Source: Bacillota bacterium (GTDB lineage Bacteria > Bacillota > Clostridia > Acetivibrionales > DSM-1351). Taken from it: a stretch of 26,238 nucleotides of DNA. The position numbers and the translations under genes were made by a program. The notes below the pieces were generated by a model. That model was not told the DNA's origin, made no database searches, and saw nothing but the letters and a program-made list of their open reading frames with translations. How positions within the stretch are numbered: position 1 is the first letter of the stretch; each line of letters begins with the position of its first letter. This document shows positions 7,666 to 15,174 of the stretch, one piece after another. The DNA lies in NCBI GenBank assembly GCA_023426005.1, contig JAFABO010000063.1, positions 1-26,238 of the forward strand, read 5' to 3'.

Positions 7666-8647
7666 ACTTTATTCCCCCCTGGTAGATCTCCCTGATAATG
7701 CCTTCAATCTCCGGTTCCTGAACTGTCAGATCGACAATCCCGTATTTTTGTGTAAGTTCGTATATCAGATTGGAAATCTGAACCTCATCCTTTAGAAACC
7801 TGAGCCACTTTTTCCTGCCTTTCTCCTCTATCACCTCAACACCGGGTATATCAATGCTGTCGATGACTTCCGGGAAATCTGCCACGAGAGTCCTGGTGGT
7901 ACCGAAACTTTCCTTTATATGCTCCACCGTGCCGTCATATATTGTAATTCCTTCATCAATGATGATCATTCTCCGGCAGGTTTTTTCTATATCCTGCATA
8001 TCGTGAGTGGTAAAAAGCATTGTTGTTCCTTTTTCCCTGTTGATATACCTGATAAATTCCCGCACCTTTTCCTTTGCCATAACGTCAAGCCCTATGGTAG
8101 GTTCATCAAAAAATATTATCTCGGGGTCATGCAGCAGTGCCGCCGCAATATCGGCCCTCATCCGCTGTCCGAGGCTGAGCTGCCTGACCGGCTGTGATAT
8201 GAATTCATTGATCTCCAGCAAATCGTTGAATAAGTTCATATTTTGCTTGTAGGTTTTTTCAGGTATTTTATATATGTACCTGAGCAATTCGAAAGTGTCA
8301 ATTGCCGGTAAATCCCACCAGAGCTGTGTTCTCTGTCCAAATACCACTCCCAGCCGCATGGCATTTTTTCTCCTGTCCCTGTGAGGTGAGAGCCCCCCTA
8401 TTGAAATTTGGCCGGATGTCGGAACCAGGATCCCTGTCAACATTTTTACCGTCGTGGATTTTCCGGCTCCGTTTGGTCCGATAAAGCCCACCATTTCACC
8501 TTTATCTATGGAAAAACTGATGTTGTCAACTGCTCTTTTCATTTTATATTCCGGAACAAGTAAACTTTGTATGGAGCCTAATAAACCTTTTTTTCTTACA
8601 TTCAGCTTATAATCCTTTACAAGGTTGTTTACTTCTATAAGCGGCAT
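7637..8647 (-). CDS. ABC exporter ATP-binding protein (COG4586-like)
   Basis: The protein has Walker A GPNGAGKS (57-64), a Q-loop in VVFGQRTQLWWD, the signature LSLGQRMRAD, Walker B IIFFDEPTIGLD and the switch histidine in FTTHD. The block QRTQLWWDLPAIDTF is typical of the COG4586 subfamily, which works with PF06182 permeases. The frame extends to an ATG at 8656, but AGAAGG lies directly against that codon. The ATG at 8647 (about 9 bases from the same site) is therefore preferred, giving 336 residues. It heads the three-gene exporter and is preceded by a 221-base AT-rich gap after the regulator gene. Energy coupling for export is well supported; the substrate is not. Confidence 0.93.
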   Translation of the reverse strand: MPLIEVNNLVKDYKLNVRKKGLLGSIQSLLVPEYKMKRAVDNISFSIDKGEMVGFIGPNGAGKSTTVKMLTGILVPTSGQISIGGLSPHRDRRKNAMRLGVVFGQRTQLWWDLPAIDTFELLRYIYKIPEKTYKQNMNLFNDLLEINEFISQPVRQLSLGQRMRADIAAALLHDPEIIFFDEPTIGLDVMAKEKVREFIRYINREKGTTMLFTTHDMQDIEKTCRRMIIIDEGITIYDGTVEHIKESFGTTRTLVADFPEVIDSIDIPGVEVIEEKGRKKWLRFLKDEVQISNLIYELTQKYGIVDLTVQEPEIEGIIREIYQGGIKFDESLCRVC

Positions 8648-8832
8648 TTTCGACATCCTTCTCTCATTATTTTATAAAAGCCGATTTAATTTGTTAAAAT
8701 AAAGGTTTCTTGAAAAATATATGTTTACTATTGCAATATTTTGTAACTTATGTTTGATAATACATATTTTAACAGCAATTACGTTCACCGCCACTATGCA
8801 TTCGAGTAGTTAAATGTAAAAAATACGTAATA

Positions 8833-8848
8833 CTACCCTCATAGGTAG
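8833..8848 (-). terminator. weak stem-loop downstream of the regulator gene
   Basis: CTACC (8833-8837) and GGTAG (8844-8848) form a 5-bp stem with a 6-base loop just after the regulator stop, and a run of six T follows on the minus strand about nine bases later. The distance makes it a poor terminator; read-through into the exporter genes is likely. Nothing else could be assigned in 8657-8868. Confidence 0.3.
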
Positions 8849-8868
8849 GACATAATATTCCAATTTCA

Positions 8869-9372
8869 TTAACAATCTATTTCATCTATACTCAAAATAT
8901 TTAGTTTGATACTCTTTATGACAGCCTGGGCAGTACACTCCACATCCAGTTTTTTAAATATAAACTTTTTGTGATATTTAACTGTATTTATGCTTACAGC
9001 CTGATTTGATGCAATAATCTTATCGGGCAGACCTGTAGCCATAAGCTTTAGAATTTCTATTTCCTTTTTTGTTAAGGAATATGTCTTTTCGGATGATATA
9101 AGAGAATTGTGCATTTGAGTTTTAAACTCGTTGACCAGCTTGTAAGCCGTGTAATCCGTAACAATCTTAAGATCGATTTCCATTTTTTCACTCAACCTGC
9201 ATAATACCAGGTACCCCAATACCTCTCCTTTAAAAAACAACGGAACGGCATAAAGGAAAAATTCCTTCAGCAAATCACAGAAATGGTGCTGAGGAATAGT
9301 ATAAACTGCTTTTTTTAACTTTATTGACAATGCAATGGCATTAGTTCCGATTGCCCTTTCAGAAAAAGACAT
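8869..9372 (-). CDS. GAF/LuxR-type transcriptional regulator, C-terminal part (downstream of frameshift)
   Basis: The first half of this open frame reads FSERAIGTNAIALSI and then a compact sensor-like fold with FFLYAVPLFFKGEVLGYLVL, as in GAF-containing regulators of the AcoR-like input type. Residues 99-157 are a LuxR/GerE helix-turn-helix (SLTKKEIEILKLMATGLPD, then SINTVKYHKKFIFKKLDV). The same frame is open further upstream to 9447 and overlaps the N-terminal fragment at a nine-A tract, so the ATG at 9372 (no good ribosome site) is probably not the natural start. Joined, the two parts make a protein of about 267 residues. It lies directly upstream of the exporter and biosynthetic genes on the same strand and is a plausible pathway regulator. 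The frameshift may be real slippage, an off-phase state, or a sequence error. Confidence 0.75.
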   Translation of the reverse strand: MSFSERAIGTNAIALSIKLKKAVYTIPQHHFCDLLKEFFLYAVPLFFKGEVLGYLVLCRLSEKMEIDLKIVTDYTAYKLVNEFKTQMHNSLISSEKTYSLTKKEIEILKLMATGLPDKIIASNQAVSINTVKYHKKFIFKKLDVECTAQAVIKSIKLNILSIDEIDC

Positions 9373-9407
9373 CCCATCTTTGATTCCCAGTTTCTCAACT
9401 TTTCTTC

Positions 9408-9671
9408 CTAACTCCCTGCAGCATTTTTTTTTAATAGTATACCCTCAGAATTAACAAGTAAAAGGACCAAATTTCTTTCGATTGATAAATCGTCGAAATC
9501 ACTTTCGAGATTTCCAAATGTTGATACCAGTACTTCATTTTCATTTAGCTCATTTTGTAAAGCCTCCTCATTAATACTGCTGTTCACAACACTTGTTGAA
9601 TTGCTGACCCCAATATTTACGCATCTCCTCCATGAAGCGAAAATTTCATCTACCGGCTGCAGAGTTCTCAT
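9408..9671 (-). CDS. GAF/LuxR-type transcriptional regulator, N-terminal part (upstream of frameshift)
   Basis: This 87-residue frame has a proper start: ATG with GAGAGGAG 9 bases upstream. It begins MRTLQPVDEIFASWRRC, matching the SW-x-RC opening of AcoR-like GAF regulators, and continues to LVLLLVNSEGILLKK, the strand-turn-strand with D/N-x-x-G expected just before the IGTNAI segment found in the next frame. It ends after the A-tract with four out-of-place residues (AAGS) and a TAG at 9408. Alone it would lack the DNA-binding domain, so it is an incomplete product unless frameshifting joins it to the downstream frame. Confidence 0.72.
   Translation of the reverse strand: MRTLQPVDEIFASWRRCVNIGVSNSTSVVNSSINEEALQNELNENEVLVSTFGNLESDFDDLSIERNLVLLLVNSEGILLKKNAAGS
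9424..9432 (-). other. A9 slippery tract at the regulator frame junction
   Basis: Nine adenines (minus strand) lie inside the only stretch (9408-9447) where the two regulator frames overlap. In the upstream frame the codons read TTA AAA AAA AAT, which contains the -1 slippery heptamer A-AAA-AAA in the correct phase. One extra A, or a -1 ribosome shift, fuses the frames. A purine-rich GAGGG lies about 9 bases upstream, resembling an internal Shine-Dalgarno stimulator. Confidence 0.65.
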
Positions 9672-9930
9672 ATATATACTCCTCTCATTTTAATATTGCA
9701 TTCTAGCACCACTTTCAACCATTTCTTATATACAAATGTAGTAAAAGATTTAAGTCAATACTAAGAAAAGGAATACTATCTTTTATATACCAATATATTA
9801 CCATTTTTAACATACAATTACAAATTATTTTGTTTTTTGGTAAATTTTTCACATACTATGGCTGATGTTTTCCCTAATAACCTGAAAATACAGCTTTTAT
9901 TGCACCAAAAAAGTTTATACTTTCAGACAA
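9672..9930. other. AT-rich intergenic region, no gene seen
   Basis: Together with the terminator at 9931-9962 this is the longest gene-free stretch (318 bases, 9672-9989). It is strongly AT-rich and must hold the promoter of the regulator gene. A TTGACT at about 9754-9759 on the minus strand has no well-spaced -10 (the nearest TATA-like box is 20 or more bases away), so I do not call a promoter. No RNA gene or coding frame is supported. Confidence 0.5.
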
Positions 9931-9962
9931 TAAAAAAACAGAAGTCTTAAAGCGGCTTCTGT
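9931..9962 (-). terminator. Rho-independent terminator of the lipoprotein gene
   Basis: On the minus strand ACAGAAG and CTTCTGT form a 7-bp stem around an 11-base loop, followed at once by a run of T. It lies 28 bases beyond the lipoprotein stop codon. Confidence 0.8.
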
Positions 9963-9989
9963 CTTTTCATATTGTTAATGAAAATCCTA

Positions 9990-10646
9990 TCAGGTTTTCT
10001 TTACTTCCTGCTTTCCTGTGACCTTGCTATCGCCATCCATCTTAAACGTTTTCTTGGCCTCCTCGGTGGTAAAATAAACATTACCGTCAACTTTAGTGTC
10101 TACCAGCTGAAAATTTTTAACAGTCACATACAGGTCACCTTTGAAGGTTCCGTGCTGGATGCTGGCTTCAGGGCTGTTTATGGTAAACTTAGGTGCTGTC
10201 AGGGTATACTTTGCAGTAATTTTACGATCTTTATCCTGGGCGTATAAAGCAACTTTTCTCTGGATGATATCCTTTCCGGCCGTATCTTTCTTTCCGTTCT
10301 TGTACTCCCCATCAAGAGAAATGTCCTTATTTATGGTGAGATCCTTTGTAATTGCAATAATCCAGGTTCCGTCACTGCTTATTGCCTTTTCAAAGGCTCC
10401 CGCATTATCCACTATGGAAGCAGAGGTTATTGCATCTGCGGTAGAAGTAGCTGCCGAAGTCGACCCGGCGGCTGTTGAACCAGCGGCGGCTGTTGAACCG
10501 GCGGCCGTAGTAATTGCTGCAGTTGTCGGCGTTGTGGTTTGCGGAGTGGTTGAAGTACCGGGCAGCTGTTCTTTCTTTGCACAACCTGAAAATAATGAAA
10601 TTGTAAGTACTAATACTGCTGCGATCAATAAATTTCTATTTTTCAT
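9990..10646 (-). CDS. secreted lipoprotein with Ala/Ser/Thr-rich linker and beta-strand-rich C-terminal domain, function unknown
   Basis: The 218-residue protein starts with a lysine/arginine-charged signal peptide and a lipobox LFSGC (C22), so it should be anchored on the outer face of the cell membrane. Residues about 30-75 are low-complexity T/A/S/G/P, including repeats of the GSTAA type, likely a flexible wall-spanning linker. The C-terminal part (about 80-218) alternates short hydrophobic strands with polar turns (WIIAITKDLTI, ALYAQD, FTINSPEASI, GDLYVTVKNFQLV, GNVYFTTEEA), resembling a right-handed beta-helix or similar fold. No catalytic motif was recognised. The gene has GGAGG before its ATG and its own terminator, so it is a single-gene unit. 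Its role is unknown. Confidence 0.8.
   Translation of the reverse strand: MKNRNLLIAAVLVLTISLFSGCAKKEQLPGTSTTPQTTTPTTAAITTAAGSTAAAGSTAAGSTSAATSTADAITSASIVDNAGAFEKAISSDGTWIIAITKDLTINKDISLDGEYKNGKKDTAGKDIIQRKVALYAQDKDRKITAKYTLTAPKFTINSPEASIQHGTFKGDLYVTVKNFQLVDTKVDGNVYFTTEEAKKTFKMDGDSKVTGKQEVKKT
10467..10499. repeat. direct repeat of 15 bases with an 18-base period inside the lipoprotein linker
   Basis: GGCGGCTGTTGAACC occurs at 10467-10481 and again at 10485-10499, encoding the GSTAA-type linker. The 18-base period keeps the frame, so copy-number change would lengthen or shorten the linker by six residues. Confidence 0.7.
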
Positions 10647-10750
10647 ATTTAATACCTCCTAAATATTATGGTATTTACCAATGTTTAGTATGACCACTAA
10701 TTTTGAAATTATTAGGGAAAATGAAAAATATATGAAATTCTTTTTGACTA

Positions 10751-10779
10751 TTGTTTTTATCCGGATAACTGTATATTAT
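10751..10779 (+). promoter_or_regulatory. possible sigma-A promoter of the dihydrouridine synthase gene
   Basis: TTGTTT (10751-10756), a 17-base spacer and TATTAT (10774-10779) are positioned 44 bases before the ATG. The -10 box is one base from consensus and the -35 box is weak. Confidence 0.4.
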
Positions 10780-10822
10780 TTAGGATGAATCAATTCTAGA
10801 CTCAGAGGAGTAATAAAAACAT

Positions 10823-11788
10823 ATGAAGCTTTATCTGGCCCCGGTTCAGGGAATGACTGTAGCAGGCTACAGAAATGCATTTGCAAGGATATTCGGCGGT
10901 ATTGATGGATTTTACTCACCTTTTGTTGCCACTGCCGATCATAAAAAAATCAGTACTTCACTGCTAAAGGATCTTCTCCCTGAGTACAATGTTGCTCCGG
11001 TCAGGGTCATCCCCCAGCTTCTGGGCAACAACGGAGACGATTTCCGCATATTTTCTTCGGCCATATATGAAATGGGTTATAAAGAAATAAACTGGAATAT
11101 CGGCTGTCCCTTTCCCATGGTAACAAATAAAAAAAAGGGTTCCGGCATCCTGCCATATCCTGATATGATAAAAAACTTTCTTGATATTGTCTGCACCGGC
11201 AAGCCGTATACTTTGACAGTTAAAATGAGACTGGGATTAAATAGTTCCGAAGAAGGGCTGCGCGTAATAGAAATTCTTAACCAGTATCCCCTGGGAGGTG
11301 TCATCATACATGCCCGCACCGGTGTCCAGATGTATGCCGGCAGGGTTGACCCTGATTCCTTTGGAGCTCTTGCCTCGGCATGCAGGCATCAGATAACCTA
11401 TAACGGCGATATATTCACTTATGATGACTTTATACGTATCAGCAAACGCTTTCCATATATAGAAAACTTTATGCTGGGCAGAGGTGCCCTGAGTGATCCG
11501 TTTCTGCCGGCTCTCATAAAGGGAAAAGCTGTTCCTTCTGCCCATAAAATGAGCATAATAAAGGAATTTCACGATGGAATTTACACGTATTATCAAAATA
11601 TACTCTCGGGAGACAAACATCTGTGTGACAAAATGAAAGAGTTCTGGTCATATATTTCAGTTCACACCGACAGGGACGGCAAGCTTATGAAAAAGATAAA
11701 GAAATGTCATACCTCTGCCAATTATTTGCAGGCTGTAAACCAAATCCTCTGCTCTCCGGACGGCTGGAGCGACACTCCTTTGAGATGA
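10823..11788 (+). CDS. tRNA-dihydrouridine synthase family protein
   Basis: The 321-residue FMN-binding TIM-barrel enzyme shows the Dus pattern: LAPVQGMT at the start, INWNIGCPFP with the catalytic cysteine C95, LTVKMRLG with K134, VIIHARTG with H163 and R165, then YNGDIFT and a phosphate-binding GRGALSDPFL near residue 220. It would reduce uridines in tRNA with NADPH through FMN. The sequence resembles the shorter, DusC-like Firmicutes members that often coexist with a DusB-type enzyme; which tRNA position it targets is not evident. The start has AGAGGAG 12 bases upstream. It stands alone on the plus strand between a divergent lipoprotein gene and a convergent aminopeptidase gene. Confidence 0.93.
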   Translation: MKLYLAPVQGMTVAGYRNAFARIFGGIDGFYSPFVATADHKKISTSLLKDLLPEYNVAPVRVIPQLLGNNGDDFRIFSSAIYEMGYKEINWNIGCPFPMVTNKKKGSGILPYPDMIKNFLDIVCTGKPYTLTVKMRLGLNSSEEGLRVIEILNQYPLGGVIIHARTGVQMYAGRVDPDSFGALASACRHQITYNGDIFTYDDFIRISKRFPYIENFMLGRGALSDPFLPALIKGKAVPSAHKMSIIKEFHDGIYTYYQNILSGDKHLCDKMKEFWSYISVHTDRDGKLMKKIKKCHTSANYLQAVNQILCSPDGWSDTPLR

Positions 11789-11804
11789 TACTGTCTGAGC
11801 CATA

Positions 11805-11832
11805 CCCGGATCGGATTTTTTTCTGATCCGGG
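11805..11832. terminator. inverted repeat between convergent genes, possible terminator
   Basis: CCCGGATC (11805-11812) and GATCCGGG (11825-11832) form an 8-bp GC-rich stem around a 12-base loop, placed midway between the ends of the dihydrouridine synthase and aminopeptidase genes. No T-run follows on either strand (the T-run is in the loop), so it is atypical for an intrinsic terminator. Confidence 0.5.
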
Positions 11833-11859
11833 CATAACTGACTGCTGTCAAAGTCTTAT

Positions 11860-13086
11860 TTAAAAAGCAAAGTTGCCTGAGCGGAAGACAGGCAGCTCTT
11901 CACCAGAGACTTTTATTCCGGTAATCTCCAGATCGGCAGTCCCCAGCATAAAATCCACATGCTCAAGCGAGTCATTCACTCCCCGCTCCTCCAGATCCTT
12001 CTCGCTCAATTCCGAAGCATCTTTAAAACAGGGATATGCTTTTCCTATGGCCAGGTGGCAGGAAGCATTCTCATCAAAAAGTGTATTGTAAAATAAAATT
12101 TTGGAATTTGATATTGGTGAATCATAGGAGACCAGAGCCACCTCACCCAGATAATGTGAACCCTCATCGGTTTCAATGAGATGTTTGAGGGCCTCATATC
12201 CTTTTTTTGCTGAAAAATCCACTATCCTCCCATTCTCAAAGCTGAGGGAGAAGTCTTCAATAAGGCTTCCGTTGTAGTTCAGCGGCATTGAGCTTACAAC
12301 CACACCGTTGACTCCGGTCTTTACAGGCAATGTAAAAACCTCTTCGGTAGGCATGTTGGGAATGAAAACCTGACCTTCGGGGGTATTTTCCGAGCCAGCC
12401 AGCCAGACATGATTTTTTGGCAGCTCAAGCTTCAAAGCAGTTCCGAGAGAATTTTTATAAACAAGATATTTAAAACTATTGGAATTTAAAAATTTCAGGC
12501 TTCTGCTGAGCTTCAGCTTGTGTTCCTCCCATGCGGCAACAGGATCTGCCATATCGGCCCTAACCGATGCCAGTATGGCACCCCAGAGCTTTTCCACCGC
12601 CTCTTTTCCCGGTACTCCCGGGAAAACCTTTTTGGCCCATTCAACTGTCGGAACCGATATGACGCACCAGGGGTTTTTACTGCTCATCAACCTGTTGGAA
12701 TATTCCTTAAGGGCAGTATTTCTGGCTTTATTGGCCCTGGCAATGCGTTCTGAATCCACATCCTTCATAAGCTCGGGGTCGGAGGCTGAAATACTCAAAA
12801 ACGCAGCTCCTTCCCGGGCGTAGGACATATATAACTCTTTATTCCACTCCGGAAATTGTTCAAGTGCCTCCTCAGGAGCATTCACCAACCGGATTTTTGT
12901 AAAAAGCTCATCCCTCCAATTGATTACTACATCCCCGGCACCGGCAGCATAGGCCGTCCTGGCAATTAATCTCGCAAAATCCGCACACTCGATGGGGGAA
13001 TTGATGAATAAAACCTGATCCTTTTGAATGTTTATACCGGCTTTTACCACCAGCTGTGCATACTTTTTTATCATTTCATAATCCAT
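11860..13086 (-). CDS. M29-family metalloaminopeptidase
   Basis: The 408-residue length and overall sequence match family M29 (AmpS/PepS type). The metal-site residues of the family can be placed at E249, E315, H344, Y351, H376 and D378, in PTEEVF, HYLGEVAL, ENASCHLAIGKAY and EHVDFMLGTAD, nearly the same numbering as known members. It removes N-terminal residues from peptides in the cytoplasm using two metal ions; no signal peptide is seen. The ribosome site (AAAGGGA) is weak and about 12 bases from the ATG. It is separated from the upstream esterase gene by a strong terminator, so it should have its own promoter in 13087-13185, though I could not identify one. Confidence 0.93.
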   Translation of the reverse strand: MDYEMIKKYAQLVVKAGINIQKDQVLFINSPIECADFARLIARTAYAAGAGDVVINWRDELFTKIRLVNAPEEALEQFPEWNKELYMSYAREGAAFLSISASDPELMKDVDSERIARANKARNTALKEYSNRLMSSKNPWCVISVPTVEWAKKVFPGVPGKEAVEKLWGAILASVRADMADPVAAWEEHKLKLSRSLKFLNSNSFKYLVYKNSLGTALKLELPKNHVWLAGSENTPEGQVFIPNMPTEEVFTLPVKTGVNGVVVSSMPLNYNGSLIEDFSLSFENGRIVDFSAKKGYEALKHLIETDEGSHYLGEVALVSYDSPISNSKILFYNTLFDENASCHLAIGKAYPCFKDASELSEKDLEERGVNDSLEHVDFMLGTADLEITGIKVSGEELPVFRSGNFAF

Positions 13087-13185
13087 TTTTGATTAATCCC
13101 TTTCCATATTCTATATTTATCTATTGAAATTTTATCATAAATTATGTATGTCAGAGATAATTTTTTCAGAGAACTTCTGAATAAA

Positions 13186-13225
13186 GAGAAAGTGCCGCAA
13201 AACTAAAACAATCATTTTGCGGCAC
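13186..13225 (-). terminator. strong terminator closing the sugar-uptake/esterase operon
   Basis: GTGCCGCAAAA (13192-13202) and TTTTGCGGCAC (13215-13225) make a perfect 11-bp stem with a 12-base loop. On the minus strand it is followed by a T-rich tail. It starts 20 bases after the esterase stop. Confidence 0.85.
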
Positions 13226-13245
13226 TCACGCCTTTATTAAATATT

Positions 13246-14211
13246 TTACTTTTTCAGCTGCATCAGGAACTGGAAGTTACGGTCGTCCTGACCGGGCAGC
13301 GTTTCATGGCCGTAGTCCGGGAAAATCACCGCTTCCTTTTTCGACTTTATTTTGTTAAATGCAGCAAATTGGGTTGACGGAGGACAAATATTGTCCAGCA
13401 ATGTAATTGCCATCAGCACCTCACCCTTTATACGCGGCACAAGGTTCTGAACATCTATATAGCCAAGCTTTTCAAAAATTTCGTTTTCTCTGGTGTGAAG
13501 CGGGTCAAAAAAGCGGAAATGTGTCCGCAGCTCCTCATAGGCATCCTTCGCCAGATCCATGTCCCATACCCGTTTGTAGTCATTCAGAAAGGGATACATC
13601 ACAGCGCTTCTGCTAATCCGTGGTTCCAGGGCCGCACAGGCAAGGGAAAGCCCTCCTCCCTGGGATACGCCGTATGTACCGACCCTCGTTTCATCAACCT
13701 GCTCCATCTCCATTAGGATTTTTGCAAGCTGGGCCGTATCCAGAAAAATATTGCGCATCAGCATATTGTCCGGATCTCCGTCAATACCCCGGATAAAATG
13801 TCCACGCATGGTATTTCCTCTGACTCCTCCCGTATCCTCCGACCTGCCTCCCTGTCCCCGGCAGTCAAGAGCCGCTGCCACGAATCCTGCGGCAGCATAG
13901 GGCAGCTTGTCGAACCAGTCGCCCGAGTGCCCGGTATATCCATGGAAATTCAGAACCGCAGGACACTTGCCCTTTACATTTTTGGGAATCAATAACTTTG
14001 CATATATCCTCGCATTCTTAACACCTGTAAAATATAAATGATAACAGTCGGCATATGGAGATTTAAATTCAGCCGGAACAAGTTCCACATTACTGTCGGT
14101 TCGGTTCATCTCCTCTATTGCCCTGCTCCAGTATTCATCAAAGTCCCTGGGTCTGGGCGTACTCCCCTGATAGCTCCGGAGTTCCTTCAGCGGCATATCC
14201 AGCATTGGCAT
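13246..14211 (-). CDS. CE7-family acetyl xylan esterase / cephalosporin-C deacetylase
   Basis: The 321-residue alpha/beta hydrolase has all CE7 marks: the RGQ motif in CRGQGG (118-120), the nucleophile S183 in GVSQGGG, D273 in LLDNICPP and H302 in YGHE, with positions close to those of characterised members. No signal peptide is present, so it acts inside the cell, most likely removing acetyl groups from imported xylo-oligosaccharides. AGGAGG lies 8 bases before the ATG. It follows the second permease of a sugar ABC importer by 124 bases with no clear terminator between, so it is probably the last gene of that operon. This placement is the best clue to the importer's substrate. Confidence 0.93.
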   Translation of the reverse strand: MPMLDMPLKELRSYQGSTPRPRDFDEYWSRAIEEMNRTDSNVELVPAEFKSPYADCYHLYFTGVKNARIYAKLLIPKNVKGKCPAVLNFHGYTGHSGDWFDKLPYAAAGFVAAALDCRGQGGRSEDTGGVRGNTMRGHFIRGIDGDPDNMLMRNIFLDTAQLAKILMEMEQVDETRVGTYGVSQGGGLSLACAALEPRISRSAVMYPFLNDYKRVWDMDLAKDAYEELRTHFRFFDPLHTRENEIFEKLGYIDVQNLVPRIKGEVLMAITLLDNICPPSTQFAAFNKIKSKKEAVIFPDYGHETLPGQDDRNFQFLMQLKK

Positions 14212-14335
14212 AAAAACAGCCTCCTTTTGATACTTAAAATTGGATTATTAATATTTAATTGTCCGGTTTAATAGCATTTCTGCTTTTATAACTTTACCAT
14301 ATTCCTATCACATATTCAAAACTTTTACCTTTCCG

Positions 14336-15163
14336 TCATCCTTTGACTGCTCCCCCGACTGTAAGAGCCTTTTCAACCTGCTCACTGAATACCAGGTAAA
14401 TAACTATTGTCGGGATACTTGCCATTACCAGACATGCACCCATTGCGCCCCAATCGGTTGAATGCTGTCCTACAAAGGATGACAGCCCTATGGGCAGAGT
14501 CTTTAAAGTATCCTTTGAAATTAAAATTGAAGCAACGGTATACTCATTCCAAACATTTAAAAACGCAAATATCAAGGTTGTGGCAATTGCGGGTTTGGTA
14601 AGCGGTAATATAATTTTGACAAAAGTCCTGTAAATTCCTGCCCCATCTATAAAAGCCGATTCCTCCATTTCCTTTGGAATGGATCTGAAGGAGGTGGATA
14701 GAATCATACTGGAAAATGCCAGATTGAATGCGGTATATGGTACTACCAGCGCAAAATAGGTGTTGTTCAGATGCAGATCCCTTACAAGTATTGAAAGCGG
14801 AATAATAATTACCTGGATTGGAATAAAAAGTCCCAAAGTAATATAGGTAGTTGCAGAGCCCTTCAATTTCCAGGTCATCCTTGTGGTAGAGTAGGCAAAG
14901 GGCAATACCAAAACAAATATCCCAACAATCGAGAGAATTGAAACTATGATGCTGCTTTTAAAATATCCGACTACATTGAAGGTCTGCACAGCCCGTATAT
15001 AATTGGAAAACTGCGGATTTAAAGGAACTCCGAAGGGATTGGTGAAAAAAATCTCATTATTGGTCTTTAATGAATAGAATATCAGGTAAAAAAACGGGTA
15101 CAGGCTGATGATGCTGAACAGAAACAATAAAGTTGCAATTACAATAGTTGATTTCTTTTTCAT
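14336..15163 (-). CDS. carbohydrate ABC transporter permease (MalG-like)
   Basis: The 275-residue protein has about six membrane segments and the cytoplasmic EAA loop of binding-protein-dependent importers (EESAFIDGAGIYRTFVKIILPL, near residues 185-206), which contacts the ATPase. It is of the CUT1 MalG type. AAGGAG is 7 bases before the ATG and overlaps the stop of the MalF-like gene (11-base gap). No ATPase gene is found in the window. Confidence 0.93.
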   Translation of the reverse strand: MKKKSTIVIATLLFLFSIISLYPFFYLIFYSLKTNNEIFFTNPFGVPLNPQFSNYIRAVQTFNVVGYFKSSIIVSILSIVGIFVLVLPFAYSTTRMTWKLKGSATTYITLGLFIPIQVIIIPLSILVRDLHLNNTYFALVVPYTAFNLAFSSMILSTSFRSIPKEMEESAFIDGAGIYRTFVKIILPLTKPAIATTLIFAFLNVWNEYTVASILISKDTLKTLPIGLSSFVGQHSTDWGAMGACLVMASIPTIVIYLVFSEQVEKALTVGGAVKG

Positions 15164-15174
15164 CGTCCATCTCC

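Noticed and set aside
9740..9780. Sigma-A promoter with TTGACT before the regulator gene
   Set aside because: The nearest -10-like sequence is at least 20 bases away, outside the workable spacing.
10141..10662. 173-residue plus-strand open frame rich in Ala/Val/Glu
   Set aside because: It is the complement of the lipoprotein gene; its composition comes from the repeat linker on the other strand.
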